Of a stretch of DNA of 64,000 bases, positions 23,594 through 34,547 are shown one piece after another; position 1 is the stretch's first letter; each line of letters starts with the position of its first letter. The position numbers and the translations under genes were made by a program. Source of the DNA: Cryptomeria japonica (lineage: Eukaryota; Streptophyta; Pinopsida; Cupressales; Cupressaceae); the NCBI RefSeq assembly GCF_030272615.1, contig NC_081409.1, positions 472,434,573 to 472,498,572 on the forward strand, in the 5' to 3' direction. Below the pieces are notes generated by a model that did not search any database, was not told the origin of the DNA, and was given only the letters and a program-made list of their open reading frames with translations.

Positions 23594-24998
23594 ATGTGTA
23601 AGAAGGTCATTGCTTTTCCATCTATCTTGATTCTATATGTGCATGACATAAAGATTTATAATGCCTACCCATCCTGATTTGACCCTTTGTCGTTGTCCAG
23701 GCGTGTGATTAGTCATCATCGAATGCCATTTTCCCTTTAGTTGCCAATATGTACATAAATATTTATACATTCACATTGTGGTTGTTGCACATCCCTTGAG
23801 CTTTGACACACATAATATCTTAGGATTGTTGAACCATTCCTTGTCTGCAAAATGTTTGTTTTATGCAAAGGGATTGCATTATTACCCTGGCCTTTATTGC
23901 CATGGTGTGCCACACCCATTCGCCATATCAAATAAAGGTTCTCACCTACTATTACCATTTGTGAAAGCAAGTTTTTCTTCATTACTAATTTCTCTCCATC
24001 TAATTTCCTCTTACTAAACAGTTCTTCTACCATTCCTTGCAGTCAGTTTGATCTAATACTTTGGTACGCTAAAAACAATTTGCATCCTACATTCATTGGT
24101 TACTACATTTGCATATCATAGCTATTCATTGTATCACATAAAATCAACACAAAAAACTTGCATATCATCATTACCCATTGCATTACTTAAAAGAGAAAAA
24201 CACAAAAACAAGTGTGTTTTTCATTCATTGCATCACATAAAGAGAATATAGATAATTCATACATGAAATCATATGAAAATAAATAACATGCATATCATAT
24301 ATATCTTAGAAGTATTAGAGTAAAAAATCAAACTATCTGCCTCAAGTATGGAATGAAAGCTAAGTAAATAATTGCAAAAGTGTCTACATCAAATGAGCAC
24401 ATATTTCTCTATCACTAAGTGCTCCCCCTATCCTCCTAACCTCTATCCTATCTTGAGGATGAAGCTCCTCCTATCCCTCATCCTGTCTGTGATCATCCTG
24501 GCCCAATCACACCCATATTGCTCTGTATCCTCTAGGAGTGTGATCTTCTCTCTATCCTAGATCATGATCGATAAGAAGGTGCTCTCTGCTTTGGTGGAAC
24601 TACTCTCTCGTATAACATCCTCTAGTATCACATTTTCTTGCCTGCCTCCACTAGTGTGCAACCTAAGTCTTGTATACTAGCGTCTGTGATAGTACTCACA
24701 AACTCCTACTTGGCCTCCTCTGTCCTCTAAGCATGGGATACCACTGTGTCTTGAGAAGCTATCAAACTAGCTATCTTTATTGTATATCTATCCTTCTTTG
24801 TTGTATGTCTATCTTTGTCTGTTGCCAACTGATCTCACTAGATCCTAAACTGATCTTGCTTAGTCCTGAACTGATCCCACTCAATCTTGAACTAATACCT
24901 CTCTATCTATAGGTAAACTATCCATCACTGTAGCTCTATAATGCATTCTTGATAACTCCTCACTATGGCCCTGTATGTCTCAAAATATTTGATTTGTT
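23594..24998. other. Spacer and likely decayed tail of PMD copy 2
   Basis: No open frame of note. On the minus strand 24,998-24,300 continues past the stop of the PMD remnant with Gln/Ser-rich fragments and many stops; a faint likeness to the C-terminal tail of copy 1 is possible but not demonstrable by eye. Confidence 0.35.
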
Positions 24999-25610
24999 CT
25001 ATTTCATCTCCACATCTTGTAGCGGTTCATCCTCTGGTTGACCAATCTGCATATGCCCTAGACTTTCAAGTTCCTCGTTATCTCTATCATCATCCTCATC
25101 CTTATATCCATCACCCTTGTCATCCTCATCCTCATCATCCTCACCCTCTTCCTCCTCATCCTCATCATCATCCTCGCTCATCTCCTCCTCCCTCAGGAAC
25201 TCTTGTTGTGACCTAGGAATTGGAATCTCTAGATCTGTCAATGGTAACCATCTGTCATACTTTGCTATCATACCTACATCTGCAACATCTAAATCCCATC
25301 CCCACTATCTAGGTTGTAGCTGAGAAAACTTTGAACATGCCACATGAGGCTGCACTAGTCTCCCCCACTACTTGACCTCTCTCTTGGACTAAGAGAAGTA
25401 TATTGTACTTGTAGGTGCATGTTATTGCTGAGAGAACTATCATCTCACCCTTTCGGGAAGCTATATCTCCACCACTCTCTATCGGTTAATAGACTGGCCT
25501 ATCAAGTACCTTTCCTAATGATAGTATGGCAGATGCTCTTCATCCACTGGCCATCTGAGGCAATCTATATGTGATCTCCAAGTGAAATCTATGAGCCTAT
25601 CTAACTCATG
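24999..25610 (-). pseudogene. Decayed PMD gene, copy 2 (C-terminal half)
   Basis: One frame runs from about 25,610 to 24,999: HELDRLIDFTWRSHIDCLRW, RYLIGQSINR, RVVEI-stop-LPERVR, then WGWDLDVADVGMIAKYDRWL, matching the WRPYRG, LIGKS, VVS and DVADAG...YRDW parts of copy 1 in the same order. Six stops fall within about 55 codons and each could be a Gln, Arg or Trp codon changed by one transition. The tail is a striking acidic run (Asp/Glu blocks, 25,090-25,190). The N-terminal half is missing. It faces the integrase of element B tail-to-tail, like copy 1 with element A. Confidence 0.72.
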
Positions 25611-26149
25611 ATGCTAGTATAATGTATACCCAAACGAACCCCATGTCAATGCCCCTTTGTTTGATGTGGAAAGAGGCAAGCTAACCAGTAGTCATAGATG
25701 AAATTTGTAGACAAAATACCAAAGATCTCTGCAAAACAAATTGACAATAATCTCTGCAAAATAATACACTATAAAACTTGCACTCCAATATCCCCTAGGT
25801 GAGGAGAAAATACAATTATGTAGGCATATAATATGCCATGTTTGGATGAGTTGGAATATCTTCCAAATCTCATGTGAATAACAAAACAAAAACCAATTAA
25901 CAAATAAAATAACAAAATACTAACTTATGCTAACCTCCTAACAACTAGGAACTAACATATTACTTTTTACTTTTTACTTTTTTATTTTTGACATTTACAT
26001 AGGATAAAAACTAATAAAAATAATACTATGCTAATAACTTATATATATCCAATGTATACCCTATGAATCCTCTTAATTCCTTCCAACAATATTGGCATTA
26101 GACTCCAATGCTCACAAAAGAGAAGGAAAATCCTGAGATAGCTGATAAT
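25611..26149. other. No gene recognised
   Basis: AT-rich DNA with tracts of tttttacttttttac near 25,960-25,990. It separates the PMD remnant from the chromovirus 3' end. I see no LTR end. Confidence 0.4.
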
Positions 26150-27799
26150 GAGAGATCCAACATGCCTGATGCAAAAGCTGGCCTTGCTTTGCAACAAGGT
26201 AATAAGTGGTGGAGCCATGTCATGTCTGATGAGTCTTTGTATCAAAAAATCTATTAGAATCAAGTGGAAGCTTAAATTTAGTAACTACATCTATAGAATG
26301 GTTGATAGGAGGCTCAGTTTCTAGTAATGACTCATGGTAATGCTTGAGAAGATCAACATTAACAACATCATTGATGTCCAACTGAGCTAGAAGATCAAGT
26401 TGTAAAGCATTCTTGGACAACTTCTAAAGAATAGAGTAAGGCCATAATGGAGTGACTTGACCTTTCTATGTGCTTTCTCTTAGAAGTGGCATTTGTCTAA
26501 TTATAGGCAAACTTTATCCCCAACTTGAAAAGTATGAGGGACATTATGACGATCCATAAGTTTATTTTTCTTTTCTTGAGTCTTTTGAAGAATTAACTCT
26601 ATTTTGGACTGAATATTCTGCAAATGTTGAATGAAGGCTTGGGCCTTATCTTTCTCTTTCTGAATATGCATAGTGGCTAGAGATGGTAAGGATAAGGGAA
26701 ACTCATATAGAGCCAAAGGATGAAAACCAAGACATACCTCAAAAGGTGATTGACTTGTAGATGAGTGAACTTCTTGGTTGTATACATGTTATATGTGGGT
26801 TAGGCTCAAATCCCACTTGGCATGAGAGCTATAGTGATAAATAATTAAACTATGTATAAGAGTTCAGTTCACAACTTCAGTTTGACCATCCGACTAAGGA
26901 TGAAAAGAAGTAAAAAAAAGAAGTTAATCTCCCAAAACCTTCCACGAAGATCGCTAGAAATGACCCACAAAATATGAGTCATGATCAGAAACAATTCTAG
27001 TTGGTAAACCAAAAGATCTCCAAATAGAGTTTAAAAAGAGTTGGGCTAAGTAGTGTGCAAAACTTGTCTTGTGGCATGGAATGAACTTAGCCATCTAGCT
27101 GAAGTGATCAACAACCACAAAAAAACAATCATGGTGACACAGTCAATGGAAAGCCACTAACCAAATCCATGGAAATTCTCTCCCAAGGACGAGAAGGAAT
27201 AGGCAAAGGAATACTCAAGCCCATTTTTCTGTTGGTTGGTTGGGAGTGGCAACAAGTTGCACATCTCTTGAGGAAATGAAGAACATCCCGCTGCATACAA
27301 GGCCAATAGAAGAATCACTACAAATGATGAAGTGTTTTTTGTTTGCCAAAATGACCACCATAAAGAGTAGAATGTGCCTCCTTAACAAGTGAAGGTTGAT
27401 GATCTTGAGGAACAAAGTTTATCCAGCTTGTAGAGTAGCCCTTTTATTTGGTATGAAAATATTGAAAAGGTGTTAAATTTGAAGTTGAAGGATTCAAAAG
27501 GCTTGTGTATGTTGTGCCAAAATTAGGATCTTGAGAATACTGAGAAGACCATGTCTGAAATCCCAAATGAGAAGTGGTCACTATAGTTAAAGAATGTGTT
27601 GTAGGATGCCGACTCAAACAATCTGCAAAATGATTGGTGCTTCCCATCTTATACTTAATGACCAAGTGAAACTATTGTAAATAGGAAGTGCCTTGCTTCT
27701 TCAATTTTATTTTGAGATTGAAGAATTGTAGAGGCAAGTGATCAATGTGAACAATAGTTTCTTTCCCCAAAAGATAATGCCTCCAATACTTGATGGATT
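26150..27799 (-). pseudogene. Ty3/gypsy chromovirus RNase H and integrase remnant
   Basis: From the 5' side: RNase H WRHYLLGKETIVHIDHLPLQ (27,795-27,720), then FHLVIKYKMGSTNHFADCLS (from about 27,665), the integrase zinc finger region (HSTLYGGHFGKQKT, about 27,340-27,390), very degraded core, FQVGDKVCL (about 26,510), then the GPY/F-like part LQLDLLAQLDINDVVNVDLL (26,400-26,310), and a chromodomain-like YYLVAKQGQ...ACWIS stretch near 26,180. The order and the C-terminal module fit a chromovirus. The 5' part is cut at 27,799 by a copia LTR. Numerous stops; not functional. Confidence 0.82.
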
Positions 27800-28224
27800 T
27801 GTTAGTGTTTAGATAGACTTGGAGCAAATACAAATTAACAATTATATGCAGTTTTGAATACACAAAGATCAAGAAAAATAGAACACAAAAAAAAAATAGA
27901 GATTTAATGTGGTTCACCCAAGTTTGGCTACATCCATAGAACACAACCATCCAATCTTTTCTTATTATCCAGTAAATCAATACAACATCATTACAATAAC
28001 ATACATTCCATCCACTTAACATACAAAGTTGGTTAACAAAGAATAATCTTAACCCTAAAGGAATATTCTCATAATATTTTCCTCATACTCGTATTCTTGT
28101 ATTCTTGTACATGTACGAGAATTTTGGGGGGAGCTTTTGGCTCCCCATTACTCTAGCCCTTCAAGTTGACATGTCTACACAATGAGTCTATAGTACTTGC
28201 ATGATTAGTCTCCACATACCAACA
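27800..28224 (-). repeat. LTR of copia element 2
   Basis: On the minus strand it starts TGTTGGTATGTGG at 28,224 and ends CTAACA at 27,800 (425 bases), with TGTT...AACA ends like copia element 1. An atttaatgtggttcaccc phrase (27,901-27,920) is typical of copia LTRs. The chromovirus reading stops exactly at the lower end, so it was inserted into it. Confidence 0.7.
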
Positions 28225-28283
28225 ATATCCTACTTAGAGATGGATTAGGCTCCACACCAAATAATCTCCCACTTGGAGACTGG
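28203..28283 (-). repeat. Tandem duplication of the LTR start and polypurine tract
   Basis: Two diverged 40-base copies (28,203-28,242 and 28,243-28,283) each carry a minus-strand LTR-start-like CTCCA...phrase after a purine-rich CCAAGTGGGAGATT-like tract; the first is decayed to CTAAGTAGGATAT. Either could have primed second-strand synthesis; the LTR start next to the first copy is the one in use by position. Confidence 0.55.
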
Positions 28284-28369
28284 TCTTGGACAACACTGTT
28301 GCACTTGTAACTCCCATTGGATAAAACACACGGACTTGGCTATTCCTTTATTAATGATTTTTAGTCAAG

Positions 28370-28631
28370 AAGGACAATAGAAGTTAATTAGGAAATCAAA
28401 TTGTCTCGTGTGACTGCCTTCATGAACATATCTGCAAGATTGTCACTTGCGTGAATCTTCTTAAGCCATAATTGGCCATCCTCCAAAACAAACCGTATGA
28501 AGTGGTACCTGAGATGAATGTGTTTTGTCCTCAAATGAGGAGAAAAATTATTTGCAAGATGAATGACACTTTGGCTATCAATGTATAATGGGATATCCTC
28601 TTACATCTAGCCCAATTCCTCTAGAAAACTA
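28370..28631 (-). pseudogene. Ty1/copia RNase H end, copia element 2
   Basis: The reading is FLEELG, EDIPLYIDSQSVIHLANN, LRTKHIHLRYHFIRFVLEDG, KKIHASDNLADMFMKA, which is the end of copia RNase H. One or two stops are present near the upstream edge. The upstream pol is cut off at 28,631 by the LTR of element C. Confidence 0.85.
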
Positions 28632-29764
28632 TGTGAGGGAAAATTGTGCTCAAATATGAGAGATTGAAATCCCTACGATGACAATCAAGCAAACAAAATT
28701 AGCTCAAACACCTCAAGATTAGGATGTTGAAAAGAAAGAAAATGAAGTATAAAAACATAAACAAAAGAATTCAAGCTCCATTTTTGACCTTTGATTTTAT
28801 TATCTCATGGTAAGATGTGTGCTCATTGATGCAACAACTGCTTGATATTACTCCATGATGTGATTATGGTGATTGGATTGAAGATATGAGGATTGGGTGA
28901 TATGAAGGGATTAAATTAGGAATTATGACAATATGGATGTGCTAATGGTGAGAGAAATCTTGCATTATAATGGTTTATTGTATGAAAGGTGGAGAGAATT
29001 TTGCACGATAACGATATGGTAGTGAGAAAGTGGACGATTTGCTCCAAAATAAGGGGGGATTAAATAGGATTTGAGAGGAAAGAAAGAGGATGGGAGAAGG
29101 AAACACTTGTCCTTAGCTCAAAAAGGGTTGATAAGTGTCTTTAAGAGGGACACATGTCAAAGAGGGGCTTGACATGTGTCCTTTTTGAGAGGAAGCCACC
29201 CAAAATAGGATAAATTTCCTAATAATAAGGAAATCAGGGATTTATGTGTGTGCACACACATGTGAGGGGAGGTTGGGATAGAATAGGATAAGGTTAGTTT
29301 GTGGTTGGTTGAAAGGATAGGGTTGGTTAGAACCCATTGTCAAATTAGAGGTTAGGCTAGAAGGGTTAGTTGGGTGGTTAAAGGTAAGAGCCATGTGTCC
29401 TAAATCGGATATTTGAATTTAAATAATTCAAATGAAAAGGGGGAAGAGGAGGGAATTAATTAATTTGATTAATTAATTCATAGATTGGAAAAGGGATTAA
29501 TTAATTGAATTAATTAATTTTATGGAAATGGAAGGGGAGAATTAATTAATGAGATTAGTTAATTCAAGAGATTTGGAAAGGGGGATTAATTAATTCAAAG
29601 GATTGCGAAGGGGGATTAATTAATTCAAAGGATTGGGAAAGGGTATTAATTAATTAGGATTAATTAATTCAATAGATGGGCTAATTCATTAAGATATTTA
29701 ATCAATTGAATGGTCAAGGGATTTAAATTTGATTAAGTTAATTAATCAAATTTAGGTGTCTACA
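28632..29764 (-). repeat. 3' LTR of element C (Tat-like)
   Basis: On the minus strand it begins TGTAGACACCTAAATTTG at 29,764, directly after a purine tract, and ends ...CCCTCACA near 28,632 (about 1.13 kb). The lower end is less certain than the upper. At 29,452-29,690 a 30-bp unit built on GGGATTAATTAATTC repeats several times, a local minisatellite. It interrupts copia element 2, so it is the youngest of the three nested elements. Confidence 0.65.
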
Positions 29765-29780
29765 TTTTGCCCCTCTTTAT
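29765..29780 (-). other. Polypurine tract of element C
   Basis: On the minus strand ATAAAGAGGGGCAAAA sits directly before the TGTAGACACC start of the LTR, as a plus-strand primer should. It gives the orientation of element C as minus. Confidence 0.75.
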
Positions 29781-31770
29781 GGTGGCGTTAGAATAGCGTT
29801 GGTGTGAAGACGATATGACACCAATGGTTTGGAGAAAAGGTGGATGAATTGGTGGCTAGGGATGCCCCCTTGAGAGGGTGCATGGGAAAAAAGGGACTGA
29901 GCGATGACTCAAAAGAAACATTGCCCCAGTGGATGAGGTGGAAGGCAATGCCTAGGGGGAGACGAATTAGAGGGAAAGGGGAGCGAATGAAAAATGCAAT
30001 GGATATGGAGATGGAACATCATAGAGCGCAAGCACCTACAAAATGATATGTCATGTAGTGAGTACTTATTTTGATTTAGTAGTGTATGTGAGTGACCAAT
30101 GTATAAATAACTAGGGTGGAATTTCACAACCAATACATGGACTCACACATATAAATAGACACACGGGTTAATCTAGAACCACACAGAGTTATAGAGACCC
30201 TGTAGGCAACAATGCTAGAAGAACCACAAGAAAAAGACACACAAGGCTAATCTAGCACCACACAAAGTTACAAAGACCTTGCAGGAAATGGTGCTAGAAG
30301 AAGCACAAGAAGCAGACATGCCCCTATGTAACATGAGATAACAAAGACCTCATGAGGGTACAACAAGGGACATGTCCAAAAGACACACCAAGCAAAACCA
30401 AAAAGCAACAAGATCACAACCTGAGCCTTGTTATTCCTAGTGCACCATGATATAAAAGATTGTGGTGACCAAGAGGAAACAAGACCCTAGGAGCTTAAAA
30501 AGATAAACAAAGACCAAAAAGAATCAAAGCCAACATAAGTGTCTCAGATATATTTTGTCAAAAGATGATTGATTGGGAGGGATACATCCCAATGATGTCT
30601 GACTTGAGGAAGGACACATCCTATGCAAACTAATGATGGGTGTTGTTGAGAATGATATATATCTTGGAACACCACCAGGATAAAAGATTAATGATGTTTG
30701 ACAAAAGGATCTGATAGGATTATGATGACAAAGATGCTCAAGGATGATTATTGAAAAAGCAGCTGATAGGATATGATCTCGAAGACAGGACCGACAAACC
30801 TCTATGTACAACAACACTTATATACAAGATGTATAAGAGATACAAATGATGGAGGGAGACCTAGGGATAGGCATGATTTTTCCCTGGTCAAGAGGAAAAT
30901 CAATGAGAGATTGATGATGATGATTGGGAATGATGCATCCCAATGATGATGATTGGATTATGATCAAGGCTTGTAGCAAGGCTAGGAACAAGACCAAGCA
31001 TGTGATTAGATGATTTTGTTGGCACTTCAACATGGATAGCTGAGGAAAATGGATAGGATTTGTATGAAATGCAAGGAGTCGATGGATTCATTGGATGGAT
31101 GGCATTGGATTGCGTGGGGGTAGCCTAGAGCTAGATACCAATTGCAAGGGATGCAAGATGTGATGGGATGATATGGTTTGGAGATAAGCATCATGGATGC
31201 AGTTGCAAGATGAAAAGATGAGGGATGGAGGTAGATGAGGATTGGGGGAGGAATATGTTATGGATGAAGGGATGGAGGAACTGGGAGGTAAGGATTGGTT
31301 GATGGGTGGGTTATGGATGAAGAGATGGAGGAACTGGGAGATAAAGATTGATGGATGGATCAGGCTACAGATGAAGGGATGGAGGAACCAAGAGATAGGG
31401 TCTGACAAATGTATGAATATGATAAGATGAATGATAGGAGGATAGGAAGTTGAGGAAAGTGGATGGAAGATAGGGTGATAGGTGGATGAGGACCATAAAG
31501 GTATGCATAAGGATTATATGGATGGTAGGAAGGATGAGTGAATAGGAAGGAAAATGAAGGAACAACCTGATAGGGAAATCAAGGCCAAGAGGTGTCCAAA
31601 GCATGTATACATAGGGGCCTTTTGTTTTTATCAAGATCCTAAGGAGGATGGATGAAGTGAACTGGATAGGTTATGATATGCAGATGGAAATGGAGGAGGA
31701 AATGATAAGATGTCCAACAAAACTTGCACCCAAGTGTGGAGAGAAAAAGGATGAGGGGAATTACACATGA
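29781..31770 (-). other. Hypervariable 3' region of element C
   Basis: No gene is supported. It contains a 78-bp tandem duplication (30,158-30,235 and 30,236-30,313) and a 53-54-bp unit (ggatgaagggatggaggaac) repeated at about 31,263, 31,316 and 31,370. Plus-strand ATGG/GGATG-rich short open stretches are repeat products. Tandem repeats are common in 3' regions of Tat-lineage elements. Confidence 0.55.
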
Positions 31771-31833
31771 TGTCTGTTTACCAAGTTTTCATCATGGTAC
31801 TTGTCCAAGGTGCCTATTTGCCAAGTTTTCACC
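31771..31833 (-). repeat. 3' motif block of element C, two copies
   Basis: On the minus strand GGTGAAAACTTGGCAAATAGG (31,809-31,833) and GAAAACTTGGTAAACAGAC (31,771-31,792), preceded by an A-rich tract at 31,840-31,920. The arrangement is that of elements A and B, although no integrase is found upstream here. Confidence 0.8.
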
Positions 31834-33129
31834 ACTGGACAAATATTTCTCTTTACTATTTTTTTTTTGGGAATTTTTCAATTTTTTGCTTTTTTTGCTT
31901 TTTTCTGATTTTTTAGGAGGAAATTTTGTGGAGGGAGGGGGATGAGAATAAATGGATTTGGAAGATAGGTGATAAGGGAGATGTATGGAGGACTCAAGCA
32001 TCAAGTTTCATATCAAGGTAATAGGAGCCCATTTGGAGTGATCATTGGATGTTGATACAACTTTATTAGGAATGAGCAAATTATGCAAAGGCTTGAATTA
32101 GATGGTTTTGATGAGGAATGTATGCATTGTAAGGGATATGGTAGTGGCAAGTGTTTGGATGAAATGAGGGAAAGTAAGCATGATGGGAGGATGTTTTCAA
32201 GACCAATATTGGCACATGCTATGGGGGATGTGGAATGATTGAAGGAGAGATGGATGTAGCACATGAATAGGATGGAGGAATTATGATAGGTAGCTTTGGG
32301 ACATAGGGACCCAAAATATATTTAGGATATGGAGGGGTAAAATATTTAGTTGGTGGTCTAGCAACTTGGGATGCCATTGGAGATTTTTTTTGGATGCATT
32401 GCTTCTTTTTTCTTTGGCATCCAAATTGTTTTTACTTTTTCTTTGGAGGGCCTTTGCGGCCATTGGGATTCATTGCCTTTTTGCATCAATTTTTTCTTTG
32501 TCGGAGCATGTGTTTTTGAGTGGACATGGTCATCTTCATATTGTTGTGGATGTTTATCTTTATGCATTTATAATTTGGTATCCAAATTGTTGTGAGTAGT
32601 ATTGGAAGGAGTGTGCGAACATGGAGGAGATGGAAAGAATATGGGTGAGGTGATGGAGGTAGGATGTAGGATGGAATGTGGGGATATGTGCCTTTGTTGA
32701 TTCTGATTGGGAATGAAAGGAGTAGGAGGTTTATGATGGGTGATGGGGATATGGGATCTGTGTATGGAGAGATGAGTCATAAAAGATGGAGGATGGGATT
32801 TTGGGACATAAGGGCCCAAAATGGATTTAGCATGTGGGGGATTTGTGATGGTGGAATTTGGGATGTAGGGAACCAAAATGAATTTATAGGATAAAGGAGG
32901 AAAATGGATGGTTGTTTTGGCTTTATGTGATGGAGGAGGGGGTATGACGATAAATAATTTGGGGGAATGATGGGGATATGCAATGGTGTGTTTGGAAGAA
33001 TAATTAGATTTTTCATTAGTTGTACCAACATTTTTAGGTGAAACTTGCCTTGAGATATATAACTGAGACCCTGAGATCTTAGATGTTCTTTAAGATGTAT
33101 GTGCTCTAAATTACCTTTCTCATGTAGGC
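31834..33129 (-). other. Pro/Ser-rich low-complexity DNA of element C, no clear gene
   Basis: The minus-strand frames at 32,876-32,568, 32,567-32,358 and 32,264-32,013 are in one register and Pro/Ser/His-rich, so the Pro-rich ORF at 33,130-34,547 may once have extended here. A phrase close to TTTGGGACATAGGGACCCAA recurs at about 32,291, 32,793 and 32,853. No domain is recognised. Confidence 0.35.
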
Positions 33130-33421
33130 CTAAGCCTTTATACCTTGATAGTTTGTTTTTTTGAGCATTTTATGTAAAGTAGGATAATTGTTCTCTGGGT
33201 AACAAGATGCGAGTTCTTTATTAGATGGAGGAGAATGGGTGGTGTATATGAGATGTTCTTTTGTTGTAATGGAACTACCATGGATGAATGTAAGTGAACC
33301 AAGGAGATAGGGTGATGGTTCTGAGATAGTTATGATAGGAGGAAGTGGAGGATCAAGAGGTGGAGTATATGAGATGGGAGGACCTTGAATTTGCAAAGGA
33401 AATGATAAGGACTTTTGAGAT

Positions 33422-33575
33422 GGAAAAATGGACTGGTAGGATCTTGATTTGGTGAAGGAAATGATAAGGGCTCTTGAGATGGAGTAGATGGACTGGTAGG
33501 ATCTTGATTTGGTGGAGGAAATGATAAAAACTCTTGAGATGGAGTAGATGGACTGGTAGGATCTTGATTTGGATC
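33422..33575 (-). repeat. 60-bp in-frame tandem repeat
   Basis: Copies begin at about 33,422 (one base shorter), 33,481 and 33,541. The unit encodes 20 residues. The third copy diverges after about 34 bases. Confidence 0.85.
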
Positions 33576-33775
33576 AATAATTCTTTCAACATTCTCTTGA
33601 ACAAGATCTTGGAATGATGAGATAGGTGTGGATGGTATCACAAGGAGTGAGTAAGTATACTTTTTAAAGGGAATGGAGGGAACGATGGAAGATTCAATGA
33701 ATTGGGTGGATAGACTAGATGGAAGGATGAGAGATTCTTCAACAAGGATAGATGAAGTGGATGGAAGGATGGGGA

Positions 33776-34090
33776 GCTCTTCAACTGGGGTAGATGGAAG
33801 GATGAGAGGTTTTGCAGCTGGGATAGATGGAGTGGATGGTAGGATGGGGAGTTCCTCAACTAGGGTAGATGGAAGGATGAGAGGTTTTGCAGTTGGGATG
33901 GATGGAGTGGATGGAAGGATGGGGAGTTCCTCAACTATGGTAGATGGAAGGATGAGAGGTTTTGTAGTTGGGATAGATGGAGTGGATGGAAGGATGGGGA
34001 GTTCCTCAAGTAGGATAGATGGAAGGATGAGAGGTTCTGTAGCTAGAATAGATAGAGTGGATGGAATGATGGAAGGTTCAATGGCTTGGG
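33776..34090 (-). repeat. 75-bp in-frame tandem repeat
   Basis: The marker tagatggaaggatgagagg recurs at 33,791, 33,866, 33,941 and 34,016, an exact 75-base spacing. The unit encodes 25 residues, so the copy number can change without breaking the frame. Confidence 0.9.
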
Positions 34091-34547
34091 TGGATGGACT
34101 AGATAGAATAATGAGAGGTTCTTCAACTTGAGTGTGAATGATGGTAGGAGTAGGTGACAGGAGTTTTGGTTGGATAGTGTCAATGGATGGAATGGTTTTG
34201 ATGGTGTTAGGAGGTGGGAGAGGAATGATATGTGTGGGAGTTGGTGGATTGAGATAAGATGGGGTGGACGAAGGTGGAATAAGGCAGGATGAAGTGGATG
34301 GTGGCAGATTGTGGTAGGGTGAAGAAGATGAAGGTGTTTTGGTTTGTTGCACATAAGGAACTTGTTGAACTTCAGAGGTGCCACCTTGAAGACATTTGAC
34401 CCCAATATAGTTAGGTATAAATTTTTGCAATGGGGGATTTTGAGTAGCACCACCTTGTTACTAATGAGTGTTTGTCACCACATAAGATGGAGGTAAGTTG
34501 TTGAATTATGGTTTTGAAGTAGGTTGTGATGTCATTTGGGGTTGCAT

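Larger units (their letters stand above)
33130..34547 (-). pseudogene. Pro/Ser-rich tandem-repeat protein of element C
   Basis: The ATG at 34,547 (MQPQMTSQPTSKP) starts a frame that passes stops near 34,507, 34,459 and 34,456, then stays open from 34,430 to 33,330 (366 codons). Internal repeats keep frame: a 75-base unit (25 residues, PLILPSTLVEELPILPSTPS) in about four copies at roughly 33,791-34,090, and a 60-base unit (20 residues, NQDPTSPSTPSQ) in three copies at 33,422-33,575. In the last 60-base copy one base is missing (33,422-33,430, nine instead of ten bases); the next frame then reads 33,396-33,130. No catalytic domain, signal peptide or membrane segment is seen. Probably a disordered element-borne protein. 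Confidence 0.65.

Noticed and set aside
33420-34090. CRISPR array
   Set aside because: Repeats are contiguous with no unique spacers, lie in a coding frame, and the DNA is plant-like.
33673-34131. 152-codon plus-strand frame of GMDGVDGRM-like repeats
   Set aside because: It is the antisense shadow of the 75-bp repeat in the Pro-rich ORF.
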